Below are positions 43,664 through 53,094 of a stretch of DNA of 64,000 bases, one piece after another. Below the pieces are notes generated by a model. The model did no database searches. It worked only from the letters and a program-made list of their open reading frames with translations, and was not told the origin of the DNA. The translations under genes were made by a program, and so were the position numbers. Positions within the stretch are counted from its first letter, which is position 1. Every line of letters begins with the position of its first letter. Source of the stretch: Halotia wernerae (GTDB lineage Bacteria; Cyanobacteriota; Cyanobacteriia; Cyanobacteriales; Nostocaceae); assembly GCA_034931985.1 (NCBI GenBank), contig JAYGHB010000005.1, positions 1-64,000 of the forward strand. Direction: 5' to 3'.

Positions 43664-44431
43664 CTATGACCGCAAATAACTAGCTCCATTCACATCCAAA
43701 ATACCGCCCGTGAGCATTTCAGCACCTTCAGAAGCGAGGAAGAGAATAGTATGGGCAACTTCTTCTGGATTTGCTACACGATTTAAAGGACTTTGCTGGC
43801 GAATCGCTTCACCCACAGAACTTTCTAGGGTCGCCTGAGACATATCAGTTGCTACCCAACCAGGAGCTGCAGCAATCACAAAAATGTTATGAGGAGCCAG
43901 ATGTAACGCCAGAGACTGGCTAAAAGCATTGAGACCCGCTTTACTAGCTGCATAAGCAGTAGCTGTAGGCTCCCCTCGAAATGCACCACGAGAAGTCACA
44001 TTAATAATTCGGCCGTTGTGGCGTTCAATCATGTGTTGAGCAACACAGTAAGATACATTGACTGCACCTAGCAAGTTAACATTAATTGTATTTTGCCAAG
44101 CAGCTTGCCAATCTTCATAGTTAGTTTGGTTCAGTGGATGTTCCTGATAGATACCAGCATTATTAACTAAGATATCAATATGTCCCAACTGTGCGATCGC
44201 TTGGTTGACCATTTGCTCGACAGCAACAGGATTCGCTAGATCAGCTTGCACTAAAATATGACCTGTACCTACCAAGGATTGACGAACCTGTTGGGCAACT
44301 TTTGTTTGCTGGTGGTAATGAACTGCTACACGCGCACCTGCTTGGGCAAAAGCAGTTGCTACGGCCTTTCCTATCCCCCGCGAAGCACCTGTAATTAGTA
44401 CATTTTTTCCGGGAAAATTGAAGTTGAGCAT
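43664..44431 (-). CDS. Short-chain dehydrogenase/reductase (FabG-like)
   Basis: 255 residues. Cofactor motif TGASRGIG (~14-21), NNAG (~90-93), catalytic YAASK (Tyr/Lys, ~159-163) with Ser in NVTSRGAF, and the late block GWVATDMS. A classical SDR, probably NADPH-dependent; could be a 3-oxoacyl-ACP reductase or an accessory sugar/alcohol reductase. Single gene. Confidence 0.93.
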   Translation of the reverse strand: MLNFNFPGKNVLITGASRGIGKAVATAFAQAGARVAVHYHQQTKVAQQVRQSLVGTGHILVQADLANPVAVEQMVNQAIAQLGHIDILVNNAGIYQEHPLNQTNYEDWQAAWQNTINVNLLGAVNVSYCVAQHMIERHNGRIINVTSRGAFRGEPTATAYAASKAGLNAFSQSLALHLAPHNIFVIAAAPGWVATDMSQATLESSVGEAIRQQSPLNRVANPEEVAHTILFLASEGAEMLTGGILDVNGASYLRS

Positions 44432-44471
44432 TAATTTTAGGACTTACTCAAAAGCGATCGCCATAACATAA

Positions 44472-44966
44472 TTAAAATCTTAAACCCACACCACCTTGCA
44501 CAGAGACAGCCGTACCGCCACTATCACGGTAGGCATCAAAAGCAATGATGGCGTTGCCAAAAAGAACGGTATTACTATTAGGAACGACGTAATCAATTCC
44601 TGGTTGTAAAGCAAAACTAATTTTGTCCCCAACAGGAGAAGAGTTACCACCACCAGCCAAAACTAGCCCAGCTCCCAAGTAGGCATCAGTTTGCCAGTTG
44701 ATCGGGACATCATAGGAAACCGTTGGCACAACTGCTGTATTGTTACCTATTAATGCTTGGGCACGAAAAGAAATCGGTGCTTCTAAAAGTTTATAGCGGA
44801 CGGCTAGAACTCCTCCTAATTGGATACCGTCAGTAATACCAATGGTCGGCCCGATACCAACATAGCTGCCGTAGGCTACTTGAGCTTGTGCTGGTGGAGT
44901 GCCGACAGCCATACTCAAGACAGCACTAGTTGCTAGAAGTGAGACTAAATACTTAATATGTTTCAT
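44472..44966 (-). CDS. Small outer-membrane beta-barrel-like protein
   Basis: 164 residues from ATG 44966 (MKHIKYLVSLLATSAVLSMA). A Sec signal peptide cleaved after AQA (~29) is followed by alternating Gly/aromatic strands (YGSYVGIGPTIGITDGIQLG, VSVQGGVGLRF) and a C-terminal Phe, the usual BAM recognition end. An 8-strand barrel is possible. Function unknown; no neighbour on the same strand closer than ~40 bp (SDR). Confidence 0.7.
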   Translation of the reverse strand: MKHIKYLVSLLATSAVLSMAVGTPPAQAQVAYGSYVGIGPTIGITDGIQLGGVLAVRYKLLEAPISFRAQALIGNNTAVVPTVSYDVPINWQTDAYLGAGLVLAGGGNSSPVGDKISFALQPGIDYVVPNSNTVLFGNAIIAFDAYRDSGGTAVSVQGGVGLRF

Positions 44967-45159
44967 TACCCGACTCCTCACACCATCTTGGATTTTAAAT
45001 GTACATTTGAATACTTATGTTATCTCTGTTGATGGCCATCCGTGATGGGTAATGACAACACAAATTATTAATGACCCATACTAGATTTTTTGCAAAATAC
45101 CAAAGTTATGAATAATTAATCGCCGATATCGACGCTTTTACGGCTACTCTTCTACTGAC

Positions 45160-45230
45160 AGAGACGCTACGCGTACCTTGTTTCCCCGTAGGGGTACGAG
45201 TTCTCCGTAAGGAGTACCCGCACGCCGATG
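45160..45230. repeat. Dispersed palindromic repeat
   Basis: GAGACGCTACGCGTACC, TTTCCCCGTAGGGGTACGAG and TTCTCCGTAAGGAGTACCCG in a row; the same blocks occur at ~34175 and ~52340. In the 44982-45313 gap, otherwise A/T-rich. Confidence 0.65.
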
Positions 45231-45313
45231 AAAACTACTTAGTCAGAGTTTTGTTTTGGTCGCTTGGACAGTGGTAAGATAATTAAGGCGAGTGTTGCTA
45301 GCTGCTAGATGAA

Positions 45314-46207
45314 TCAGTTGTTGAGTATAGTAGCCTGCTGCCCTTGAGACGAAGTTGCGTAACCCAAGAATGCTTGAACGCCAGGACTAGCAGGATTCTT
45401 ATAAACATAAAACAGCTGCCGTTGGTAGGGATAACCACTTGCATCTGGAGTCAAACCATCGATCGCCAGGGATCTCACTGTTTGCTGATTAGCAACCTGT
45501 GCAAAGGTAGCGTAACCTATGCCATCAGTTCCCAAAGCTTGGAGGAGGGGAGTTGTAGCATCTCGTTGTAATGTTGTGATATTTGGTGTCGTCCCAAAAT
45601 TAGCTCCCTTTAGCACAACTTCTTGAAACGTTTGATGTGTACCACTGATTGCTGGTCGATTAATGACTCGGATAGTTTTATTATTACCACCCACTGCTGA
45701 CCAGTTATTAATTTTACCCTGAAATATATCTGCTACTTGGGCGCTGGTTAATCCTTGATTAAAAGGATTGGCTTTGCCAACAACAACAGCGATCGCATCT
45801 GTTGTCACAGGAATTGCCACCAATCCCTGACTCTGTTCTTGTGCAGTCAAAGGTCGAGATATCGCCGCAATATCTGCTTGACCTGCAACAAGATCTTCGA
45901 TACCTTTTTCAGAACCACTAGCAGTAGTTACAACATTAGTACCCGGAAACTGTCTTTCAAAAGCTCTTTTGAGATTTTGGTTAATTGTCACCATACTGGT
46001 AGAACCCCCTATCTTCACGGTAGTACCGCCAGGTACTGAACTTGGAGATGGGAAAGTAGAATTACTACCGGAAGTTGTGTTGACTGGAGAAGAAATAGTA
46101 CTTGTGGTTGCTGGTTGTCGTTTGAAGAAGTACCAGTAACCACCACCCAGCAAAACTAGAAATAAAAGGATAAAAACAATTGGAGGCGGAGCGCTTCTCT
46201 TACTCAT
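45314..46207 (-). CDS. PstS-like phosphate-binding protein, membrane-anchored
   Basis: 297 residues. A span (~12-28) anchors a PBP_like_2 domain: IGGSTSMVTINQNLKRAF, GSEKGIEDLVAGQADIAAIS, ISGTHQTFQEVVL. The serine/threonine-rich GGSTSM loop near the start matches PstS/SphX ligand sites. It lies directly downstream of a pspA-family gene (6-bp gap), which is unusual: no pstCAB follow. Might sense rather than transport phosphate, or bind another oxyanion. Confidence 0.82.
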   Translation of the reverse strand: MSKRSAPPPIVFILLFLVLLGGGYWYFFKRQPATTSTISSPVNTTSGSNSTFPSPSSVPGGTTVKIGGSTSMVTINQNLKRAFERQFPGTNVVTTASGSEKGIEDLVAGQADIAAISRPLTAQEQSQGLVAIPVTTDAIAVVVGKANPFNQGLTSAQVADIFQGKINNWSAVGGNNKTIRVINRPAISGTHQTFQEVVLKGANFGTTPNITTLQRDATTPLLQALGTDGIGYATFAQVANQQTVRSLAIDGLTPDASGYPYQRQLFYVYKNPASPGVQAFLGYATSSQGQQATILNN

Positions 46208-46213
46208 AACTTT

Positions 46214-46927
46214 TTACTCTGGTAGTTGGTTAATAGTTGAATCATTTAACATCTGCAAACGCCGAGAAACTTCATCATCTACGGTCATTTGTTCTATTTC
46301 AGCTTGGAGTTTTTCAGTTGGGTTTTCAGACATTTCAGCTAAAGCGTCTGTGCGGAAATTCCGACGTTCAACTGCATTTTTAGCTTTTTCAAAGTCACTT
46401 TTAGCCGAACCAATGTCAAATTCATTATTGACTTTAGCAATCATAGCTAGTGCCTCGTTCACTTCTGACATATCTTTCATATTTTGCATATCAGCTTTGT
46501 AGGTTTCTAGCTTCATGCGCTCCCGGTTCAGCTTATCTTTGGACGCATTTACAGATGTTTCAGCCTGCTTAACCATCTCCTCTAGCTTGGGCAAAATTTG
46601 CTCTGTTTGAATTGCCTTGGCCATTGCCATCCGCGCTGCTTCTTGATTACCATTGCGCTGGGCAATGCTTGCTTGTTGCTCCAAGGTTCGTAATTCTTTG
46701 ACTTTTGTCTCGTATTTGTTTTTGGCTGTTTTGTAAGAACCTTCTTGCATAGCCACAGCTTGAGCCAGCTTTTGCACCGATTCTTGCATTGATTGCAGGG
46801 ATTCTTCAGCTACGGCGACAGCTACTTTACCACCAGACTCCACCGGCATTCCCCACAGCCAATTCCAAGTACCGACTATGGTTCGTCCTGCTCTTTCACC
46901 CATTAACCAGTACACAGCTTTTTTCAT
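46214..46927 (-). CDS. PspA/IM30 (Vipp1-like) family protein
   Basis: 237 residues, almost all long amphipathic helices. The N-terminal MKKAVYWLMGERAGRTIVGT differs from the classic IM30 start but continues into the coiled-coil region (SMQESVQKLAQAVAMQEGSY ... VNASKDKLNRERMKLETYK). PspA/Vipp1 proteins coat and stabilise inner or thylakoid membranes. Co-transcribed with the PstS-like gene. The canonical Vipp1 of the genome is expected elsewhere, so this may be a stress paralogue. Confidence 0.8.
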   Translation of the reverse strand: MKKAVYWLMGERAGRTIVGTWNWLWGMPVESGGKVAVAVAEESLQSMQESVQKLAQAVAMQEGSYKTAKNKYETKVKELRTLEQQASIAQRNGNQEAARMAMAKAIQTEQILPKLEEMVKQAETSVNASKDKLNRERMKLETYKADMQNMKDMSEVNEALAMIAKVNNEFDIGSAKSDFEKAKNAVERRNFRTDALAEMSENPTEKLQAEIEQMTVDDEVSRRLQMLNDSTINQLPE

Positions 46928-47292
46928 ATATGAATCCTATTTGACTAAAATTCTTTCTTTATTTATGCTACGCGGGTCAGTTGTCAATAGTCAGTTGTTA
47001 GTTGTTTTGACTTGATAAAGTTCAGTGTAAGCCTCCTTGTAGAAATAGTCTACGTAGGTTGGGTTGACGTTAGGAAACCCAACATTTCCGAGGGATTATT
47101 GGGCTTTGCTTTGCTTAACCCAAGCGTATTGAATCCAGATGGTGACTATATCCTGTGGCTAGCAATCGTGGGGATAGTCGGATTGGTTGACGATAGTTGC
47201 AATGATCAGGCGATCGCGGTCGGTCAAACTCATTGGTCAAACGTGGAAGTTGACTAATTCCCGTATTATACGTACCAGTTCATACTGGTAAC
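46928..47292. other. Gene-free gap with a GTTGGGTT hairpin repeat
   Basis: GTTGGGTT (47058-47065) and AACCCAAC (47086-47093) form a hairpin belonging to a widely dispersed GGTTGGGTTGACG repeat. A HIP1-like site lies near 47213. No credible ORF in either strand. Confidence 0.5.
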
Positions 47293-48168
47293 ATGACTCG
47301 CAAACCTCACGACCAATTTGCAAAACAGTTTTTGGAGGAGCTATTGTCACCCTTGGGCAAAGTAGAAGCCAACAAGGAGGTGATTGATGAAGCCCGACAA
47401 GTTGATGTTTTATTTTCACCAGCGCCCCAAGCCCAAGGGTCAAATCTAGGACTACTGGGGAGAATTGCCTTGTTGAATACGGCGTTACTGGAGCCTTTTC
47501 GCAATCAGCCCAGTAAAACAGAAGTACGGAACTGTCTTACAAAGCTGTTTACCGTAATGGCAGATTCGCAACGAAAAGCCAAAAGAGAGAATATAACGAT
47601 AGCAGAAGATAGTTTAGCGCGGCTGTGGATTTTATCACTGTCAGCTTCCCCAGGATTATTGGAAAGTTTTGGGGCTAAACTAGACTTAGAAAACTGGACT
47701 ACTGGAGTTTACTTTCTGCCTGCTGGCGCGCGAACAGCGATACTAGCAATTAACGAGTTGCCTGTGACAGATGAAACCCTTTGGTTTAGGCTTTTAGGCC
47801 GAGGAACTATTCAGCAGCAGGCAGTAAAAGAATTGGTTGCATTGCCCCCGGAGAATCTTATCCGCCGTAATGTTTTAGAAATAGTTTACAGGTGGCGTAT
47901 TAGTGTGATGACACAAACAGATTTAACAGAAGATGACCAGGAGTTAATCATGAACTTAACCCAAGCTTATGAAGAAGCCAGAGCAGCTGCTGTACAAGAA
48001 GGGCAGCGCCAAGTTGTAGAAAATATGTTAAGATATAGGTTTAGTTCTGTGGATGAAGAACTAACGAGAATTGTTGATAGTTTATTACAGCTACCCCCAG
48101 AAGAATTTGCTAGAGTTTTGCTAGAATTAACTAATTTATCTCGTGAAGAACTGTTAAGTAAGTTCTAA
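47293..48168 (+). CDS. Rpn-like PD-(D/E)XK nuclease candidate (cyanobacterial expanded family)
   Basis: 291 residues. The N-terminal block HDQFAKQFLEELLSPLG ... EANKEVIDEARQVDVLF looks like the acidic start of Rpn/PD-(D/E)XK nucleases. A long middle and a C-terminal helical tail with AYEEARAAAVQEGQRQVVEN and LLQLPPEEFARVLLELTNL follow. Relatives are numerous in cyanobacteria and often poorly named. ATG 47293 has no strong ribosome site. Nuclease activity is inferred, not shown. Confidence 0.6.
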   Translation: MTRKPHDQFAKQFLEELLSPLGKVEANKEVIDEARQVDVLFSPAPQAQGSNLGLLGRIALLNTALLEPFRNQPSKTEVRNCLTKLFTVMADSQRKAKRENITIAEDSLARLWILSLSASPGLLESFGAKLDLENWTTGVYFLPAGARTAILAINELPVTDETLWFRLLGRGTIQQQAVKELVALPPENLIRRNVLEIVYRWRISVMTQTDLTEDDQELIMNLTQAYEEARAAAVQEGQRQVVENMLRYRFSSVDEELTRIVDSLLQLPPEEFARVLLELTNLSREELLSKF

Positions 48169-48327
48169 ACTATAGGGCGGTAGAAGTAATCCCTAAATCA
48201 CTACAAATCATCAAGTTTTGAGGCGCTTTGTTAATAACAGAGCGCTTCTTTTATGGTGGCGATGCCTGCGGCAACCCCAAAGGCGATCGCTAACACAAAT
48301 TAATAGCATTTATAGGAGTTTCAATCA

Positions 48328-48504
48328 ATGGCTAAAAAACAAAAAAACTGCTCTGAATTAACTGTATCTAACAGGGTGAACGCATCTAAACTACTCTCAA
48401 TCGCAAACAAGATTAAGAACCAACGAAAAAATCAATATTTCTGGTTTGATTTATTTCCCAAGCCTCGAAGCGATCGTTTTATTATGCTTACTCCTTCGAG
48501 GTGA
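48328..48504 (+). CDS. Small basic protein, 58 aa, unknown
   Basis: ATG 48328 lies 9 nt after AGGAG (48314-48318). The frame of 58 codons is Lys/Asn-rich (MAKKQKNCSELTVSNRVNAS, then WFDLFPKPRSDRF). It ends at TGA 48504, overlapping the 3' end of the convergent GNAT gene by 17 bp. Good ribosome site and start context support translation. No family recognised; could be a DNA- or RNA-binding peptide. Confidence 0.5.
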   Translation: MAKKQKNCSELTVSNRVNASKLLSIANKIKNQRKNQYFWFDLFPKPRSDRFIMLTPSR

Positions 48505-49327
48505 ATGAGTATTCGTGCCAATCACAAATGGGGCGATACCCAATCGCTTGATAAATATGATTAGCTGTGGGATTGGCTAAATCTGCTATGAGAAAACAAT
48601 AGCGACATCCCCGGTCTAGCAGTTTTTGGCTTAACGCTGCGACACAGGCAGTGGCATATCCTTTGCGACGATACTCTGGTGGTGTATAAGCTAAATTGAT
48701 CCGACCAATTGTAGGTAACACTTGTTTACTAGATGCAACTGAAACTGGAGTGCTATCTTCCCATAAATAAGTATTCTGTTGTTTCAACCGGTTATCTACT
48801 TGGTGTTCGACATCTTCGCTCACCGCCTCATCTATCTCAGATAAAAATGCAGAAAGCCACTTGATCAAAAGAGAGCGATCGCCTTCAGTTGCCAGTCTGA
48901 GATATCCTCTGTCCATTGAGACTCTTTGCACTGCCATTAATTGGTAAATTTTCATTACCACCGACCGTTGATAGAATTGTCCTGTCAGCGCTTGCCAAGT
49001 CTGGGAGAATATTTCTGCCTCTTTAGCCAGTCCCATGCTTCCTTGCAGTTGCTCTTGACGCAAATCTTGAACAATCAACCGCAAGGCATCCATATTCTGG
49101 GCTTTGGATAGTATCAATTTTTGGTGTGGGGTACGGATGGTAACAGCCAGAATCTCGCCACTTGTTTGGACAAGTGCTAAATAAGGCTTACCCAGATAAC
49201 GTTCTGGGTTATGCAACAAGGTATGCGAAATACTGAGCAAAACATTATTTTCTACCTGATACTGGAGTAAGTAAGCCTGAGTGCAGTGCCAGAACTCCTG
49301 AATGTTGTCGAACCGATGTAGTTGCAT
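48488..49327 (-). CDS. GNAT-family N-acetyltransferase
   Basis: 279 residues. The C-terminal GNAT fold has INLAYTPPEYRRKGYATACV (~215-234, the acetyl-CoA loop R-R-x-G-x-A) and a final block NPTANHIYQAIGYRPI. The N-terminal half is a second, degenerate acetyltransferase-like region, a common cyanobacterial layout. Substrate unknown. Its 3' end overlaps a small plus-strand ORF. Confidence 0.85.
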   Translation of the reverse strand: MQLHRFDNIQEFWHCTQAYLLQYQVENNVLLSISHTLLHNPERYLGKPYLALVQTSGEILAVTIRTPHQKLILSKAQNMDALRLIVQDLRQEQLQGSMGLAKEAEIFSQTWQALTGQFYQRSVVMKIYQLMAVQRVSMDRGYLRLATEGDRSLLIKWLSAFLSEIDEAVSEDVEHQVDNRLKQQNTYLWEDSTPVSVASSKQVLPTIGRINLAYTPPEYRRKGYATACVAALSQKLLDRGCRYCFLIADLANPTANHIYQAIGYRPICDWHEYSFTSKE

Positions 49328-49394
49328 GATTTGCCTGACTCACGAACCAAGTAAAGAGTTGTGCTATCTACAGGAAACCAAAAAGTTTTTCCCA

Positions 49395-49455
49395 AAGAGC
49401 GATGCCTGCGGTGGTTACTGAGCTTTGTCGAAGTGCGGGCTGCGCCTACGCTAGT
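49395..49455. repeat. Dispersed repeat fragment
   Basis: AGCGATGCCTGCGGTGGTTA and CTTTGTCGAAGTGCGGGCTG, CGCCTACGCT. The same words recur in Nostoc-type intergenic regions. No gene. Confidence 0.4.
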
Positions 49456-49542
49456 GCGAGAAATAAACAAAGAAGAACCACCATAGCGCACCTTGCGACT
49501 AATTTTTTAACCTCCTCTCCCTGCTCCCTTTCTTCTTCCTGC

Positions 49543-51717
49543 TTACGGACAACGAGGATGAATGCCTCCTTGAGTACAAATGTAAGCTAGTTGTTTCGCA
49601 TCTAAATTTTTAGCTTGGGAAAAATCAACTCCTTTGACTACAGCAGATACTGAACCTAAATCTGGCGTTTGGACAAATTGATCTGCTGGATCTTGTTTGG
49701 CAGGTGTCAGAATTGTGCCTTGGAAATCTACTCCTGCGACATTCGCTCCTCGTAAATCTACAAGGCTCAAATCAGCATTTCGTAAGTTGGCATTTTCCAT
49801 TTGGGCAGAACGCAAAGTAGCACCAGTTAAACGAGTGGCGCTGAGGTTAGCATTGCTGAGATTGGCACGTTCTAAATCGGCTCCAGATAAATCTGATCCT
49901 TGCCAATCAGTTTTGGTTAAATTGGCTGAAGATAATTGGGTTCCGATGGCAATAACGCGACCTAAACGCGCACCGTATAAATTAGCTTCGTTTAATTTGG
50001 CATCACCTAAATCTGCCCCAGTTAAGCTAGCATTTTCTAAAACTGCGTTCTGCAAATCTGCACTCACAAGTTGGGTGCTGCTGAGGTTAGCACCAACTAA
50101 ACGTGCATTTGATAAATTAGCTCTGTTGAGGGTAGCACGGCTTAAATCGCTACCAGTCATGACGACGCGACTGAGGTTAGCATCGGTGAAATTCACTTGT
50201 TTCATTTGAGCTTGACTCAAATCAGCGATCGCATCGTCGTAGGTATCCAAGCGTCCATCTTCACCAGCTCCCCGGAAGCGACTACCTTTAAAACTAGCTT
50301 GGTTAAGTTTTGCAGATTTGAATTTTACTCCTGACAAATCAACGTTTTCTAGAACCAAGTTGAAAAAGGAACTTCCCGGAGTACCACTTTGACTCAATTG
50401 GCTGCGACTAAGATCGATACTCTCGGTTTTACCACTGTAAACAGTGAGAATCTTGTTAATTGTCTGCTGGTTAATTTGTAACCGCTTTTGGCGTAATTCT
50501 TTTTCTTGGGGATTGTTACCTACAGCCGCTAACTCGCCAGCTAAAAACTGATTTTTGTTTTTCAATTCCGGGATAGCTTTGAGACCAATACTTGTCAAAG
50601 CTTGTTGAATCGTATCTAAAAGAACGGGGTTGGTTTCGTTAACTAAAAGATCCGTCAGAAATTGGATAGACTGCGAATCATTGAGGCCACCCATCGCCAA
50701 AATTACACTTTGGCGTTCTTCATTGGTAGCGCCAGAGTTGGGACTCAATTGTTTTACGAGTACTAAAAATTTTTGGCTGTTGATTTGTTTGGTTTCACGC
50801 TGGGTTTGCTGAGTTTGAATATAGACTTGAGTAGTGATTAAAGTTGCCAGGACAGCAGTCATACTAGTAAGTGCTACCCCAAACAAAGTCAGGCTAGGAT
50901 TTTGCCGCATTCGTCGCCACAAGGTGCGAAGACTAGGAGCTTCCGCGGCGATCGCCATGACTGGGACAGTTACTTGCTCATTTTCCTCTTCCTGGCGCTC
51001 AAGTTCATTAGTTTCTACAGGCAAACCTTGCCCTTTGCTAGCTACTAGTGAAGTTGGCAAGGGGCGAGTGGCATCGATGACGTAAGTACCAGCTAGCCAG
51101 TCGTGCAACGCCCGTCGTCCTTGGCGTGAAGGCAAAGCCATCCCTTCACCAAGCACCATCAATACAGCCAAAAATGTGAATAATCCTAAATTCGGAAAGG
51201 CAAAGCTGTAACGCCAAAGAATATAGGCGACAGACATAGGTACAGTCCATCGACCAATTCCTTCTCGTACTACAACTGCGGCTAAACCCGGTGGTGTACC
51301 TTGCTCGTTGACAACCCGCACGCCAAATCGACGTTTGGGAATGGTACTACCAGTTTTACCCAGTAAATATAATTGCCACCACGAAATGGTCAAGGGTGCT
51401 AACAGAGCTATTGTCCACAAGTAATTAGTCGGCTCTGCTACGTTACGGATACCATCGCTAGCAGGCAGAGCCAAGGGACGAGCGATCGCTCTTTCGGTGA
51501 CTACTAGCAAGGGGTTGAGGGGTACACGGTTCACATCATTTCTAGAATTGATATAAGCACCAATTCCAAAGGGAACCAACCCACTGACAACCACTAGTGT
51601 AATTTCCGCTGTCCAAGCAGCAAAACGCTTGGTTCCTAACGGTAGTGAATTGGCTTTTTCTGATGTTGTTGACAAGCTAGATTTATTACTACTTCTCCTC
51701 ACAATTGGAGTTGCCAT
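49543..51717 (-). CDS. RDD membrane domain plus HEAT-like and pentapeptide-repeat protein
   Basis: 724 residues. RDD domain with three spans in the first ~190 residues (RRFGVRVVNEQGTPPGLAAV), then another span near 280-300 and a Gln-rich linker. Short HEAT-like repeats (~335-390; QSVILAMGGLNDSQSIQFLT) follow, then over 200 residues of pentapeptide repeats (A(D/N)LXX, e.g. ANLSNARLVGANLSSTQLVS). The whole layout suggests a membrane-tethered right-handed quadrilateral beta helix. Function unknown. Confidence 0.85.
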   Translation of the reverse strand: MATPIVRRSSNKSSLSTTSEKANSLPLGTKRFAAWTAEITLVVVSGLVPFGIGAYINSRNDVNRVPLNPLLVVTERAIARPLALPASDGIRNVAEPTNYLWTIALLAPLTISWWQLYLLGKTGSTIPKRRFGVRVVNEQGTPPGLAAVVVREGIGRWTVPMSVAYILWRYSFAFPNLGLFTFLAVLMVLGEGMALPSRQGRRALHDWLAGTYVIDATRPLPTSLVASKGQGLPVETNELERQEEENEQVTVPVMAIAAEAPSLRTLWRRMRQNPSLTLFGVALTSMTAVLATLITTQVYIQTQQTQRETKQINSQKFLVLVKQLSPNSGATNEERQSVILAMGGLNDSQSIQFLTDLLVNETNPVLLDTIQQALTSIGLKAIPELKNKNQFLAGELAAVGNNPQEKELRQKRLQINQQTINKILTVYSGKTESIDLSRSQLSQSGTPGSSFFNLVLENVDLSGVKFKSAKLNQASFKGSRFRGAGEDGRLDTYDDAIADLSQAQMKQVNFTDANLSRVVMTGSDLSRATLNRANLSNARLVGANLSSTQLVSADLQNAVLENASLTGADLGDAKLNEANLYGARLGRVIAIGTQLSSANLTKTDWQGSDLSGADLERANLSNANLSATRLTGATLRSAQMENANLRNADLSLVDLRGANVAGVDFQGTILTPAKQDPADQFVQTPDLGSVSAVVKGVDFSQAKNLDAKQLAYICTQGGIHPRCP

Positions 51718-51783
51718 CTTAATAATTTCCTTTGAGTTGATTTTTTTTGCGCCGGAAGCGGCGCAGTTAACATAGACTATTGC

Positions 51784-52125
51784 TTATTTATTGCGAAAGC
51801 TACCAGATACAAAAAATTTGTATCCAAGATACACTAACCCTACTAAGACTGCCAGACTAATTGCAGATGCGGCAAGTTTCAGCAAGGTTTGCACTATTGC
51901 CAAGCCCAATAGCACCGCCACACCCAAAAAGATCACCTGGCTCATTTTAGACAAGTTGTTAAACCAAAGTTGCGATCGCCTAAAGTGCGATTTGAAGTCG
52001 AAGAAACTAGACTCAGATGTCTTTTTTGACTCTTCTGGTTGTCCAAATTCGACTGGCGAGGAATTAATCTCTGCCTCTAGTTTTTGGAGGCGGCGTTGCA
52101 AGTCTTCTTCAGGTTGAGGATTCAT
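51784..52125 (-). CDS. Small membrane protein, 113 aa, unknown
   Basis: A charged start (PEEDLQRRLQKLEAEINSSP), then two hydrophobic spans in the C-terminal half (VIFLGVAVLLGLAIVQTLLK and ISLAVLVGLVYLGYKF). It lies 66 bp upstream of the RDD-pentapeptide gene on the same strand and is probably co-transcribed. No known domain. Confidence 0.6.
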   Translation of the reverse strand: MNPQPEEDLQRRLQKLEAEINSSPVEFGQPEESKKTSESSFFDFKSHFRRSQLWFNNLSKMSQVIFLGVAVLLGLAIVQTLLKLAASAISLAVLVGLVYLGYKFFVSGSFRNK

Positions 52126-52244
52126 AAATTTTTTCTACCTTAGTTAGGATGCTTATTCAACAACAGACCAACCAAATCTGATATTTGGCGGCTGTGTCTG
52201 TGATTTTAGCTAATGTCTGGGGTATAGGGTATGGGGCATTGGGG

Positions 52245-52400
52245 AGGTAGTGCGGTCTTCTCCCTTGGCGAAGCGCGAGTCCGCGAGCGTCTGGGGTTTC
52301 CCCCTCCGGGTGACGCTCTCTACGAGACGCTGCGCGTAGCTCGCTTCCCCGTAGGGGTACGCAAGCTCGCGCTTCGCTACGCTAACGGTAGTCCCTCTTT
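52245..52400. repeat. Cluster of dispersed palindromic repeats
   Basis: GGCGAAGCGCGAGTCCGCGAGC, CTCTCTACGAGACGCTGCGCGT and GCTTCCCCGTAGGGGTACGC occur in a row, matching 26568, 34175 and 55905. They lie in the 52126-52653 gap; the rest of the gap is A/T-rich and gene-free. Confidence 0.6.
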
Positions 52401-52653
52401 GTTGGAACAACAAGACCGGGCTACCTCACCAAGTAGAGCAACTACCGTCATTGGGCATGGGAATTAATTATTTCTTTCTCTGCTCCCTGCTCCCCCTACC
52501 TCCCCTGCTTCTAGTCCCTAATCCCCAGTCCATAACAATAAGAAGCAATATATACTCCGCACTAAGGAACATAGGCGGATTGCCATCGTCTACTAAATCA
52601 ATAGACTATTTATATTAATGTCGCTCTAAAAATAGTCGGGAGCATTAATTAAA

Positions 52654-53094
52654 ATGAAGACGTTTAGACGATTTACAGTTGTTCCCGCAGCTTTAGTGAT
52701 CAGTTTGGCACTTACTAAGCCTATTTTGGCTGAAGTACCATCAGTCCAAATTAATCCCAAATTACAGTCAGATCCGCTAATTTTAAATGGTAAATCTGGG
52801 GGATCAATTCACAGTGATTGCGGCAACATTCCGGATGCACCCAGTCAAATTATCCAGGTTAAAGAATCACTGCCTTACTTGCGATTAACAGTAGATAGTC
52901 CTGGACAACCGACACTGTTAATAGCTGGCCCTGGAGGTCGTTTCTGCGTTTTAGGAGATCGTTACTCACAAACCAAGCCAGAACTGTCTGGTTATTGGCA
53001 GGAAGGACAATATTCGCTCTATGTAGGCGAATTGTCCAAACGACAGTATAACTACACTCTTTCGATTTCGCAACAAAAGAAGCCGATGAATTAG
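52654..53094 (+). CDS. Secreted hypothetical protein, 146 aa
   Basis: Signal peptide with cleavage near AEVPS (~26), then a beta-rich domain (PLILNGKSGGSIHSDCGNIP, PTLLIAGPGGRFCVLGDRYS, GYWQEGQYSLYVGEL) with two Cys that could bridge. Periplasmic; resembles pre-peptidase C-terminal-like jelly-rolls loosely. The last four bases overlap the 3' end of the Rrf2 fragment on the other strand. Confidence 0.65.
   Translation: MKTFRRFTVVPAALVISLALTKPILAEVPSVQINPKLQSDPLILNGKSGGSIHSDCGNIPDAPSQIIQVKESLPYLRLTVDSPGQPTLLIAGPGGRFCVLGDRYSQTKPELSGYWQEGQYSLYVGELSKRQYNYTLSISQQKKPMN

Noticed and set aside
47012..47257. 81-codon frame before the Rpn-like gene
   Set aside because: Contains the dispersed GTTGGGTT repeat and HIP1; no ribosome site and no resemblance to proteins.
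49697..50209. 170-codon plus-strand frame inside the pentapeptide gene
   Set aside because: It is the antisense of the regular pentapeptide codons, which keeps the opposite frame open.
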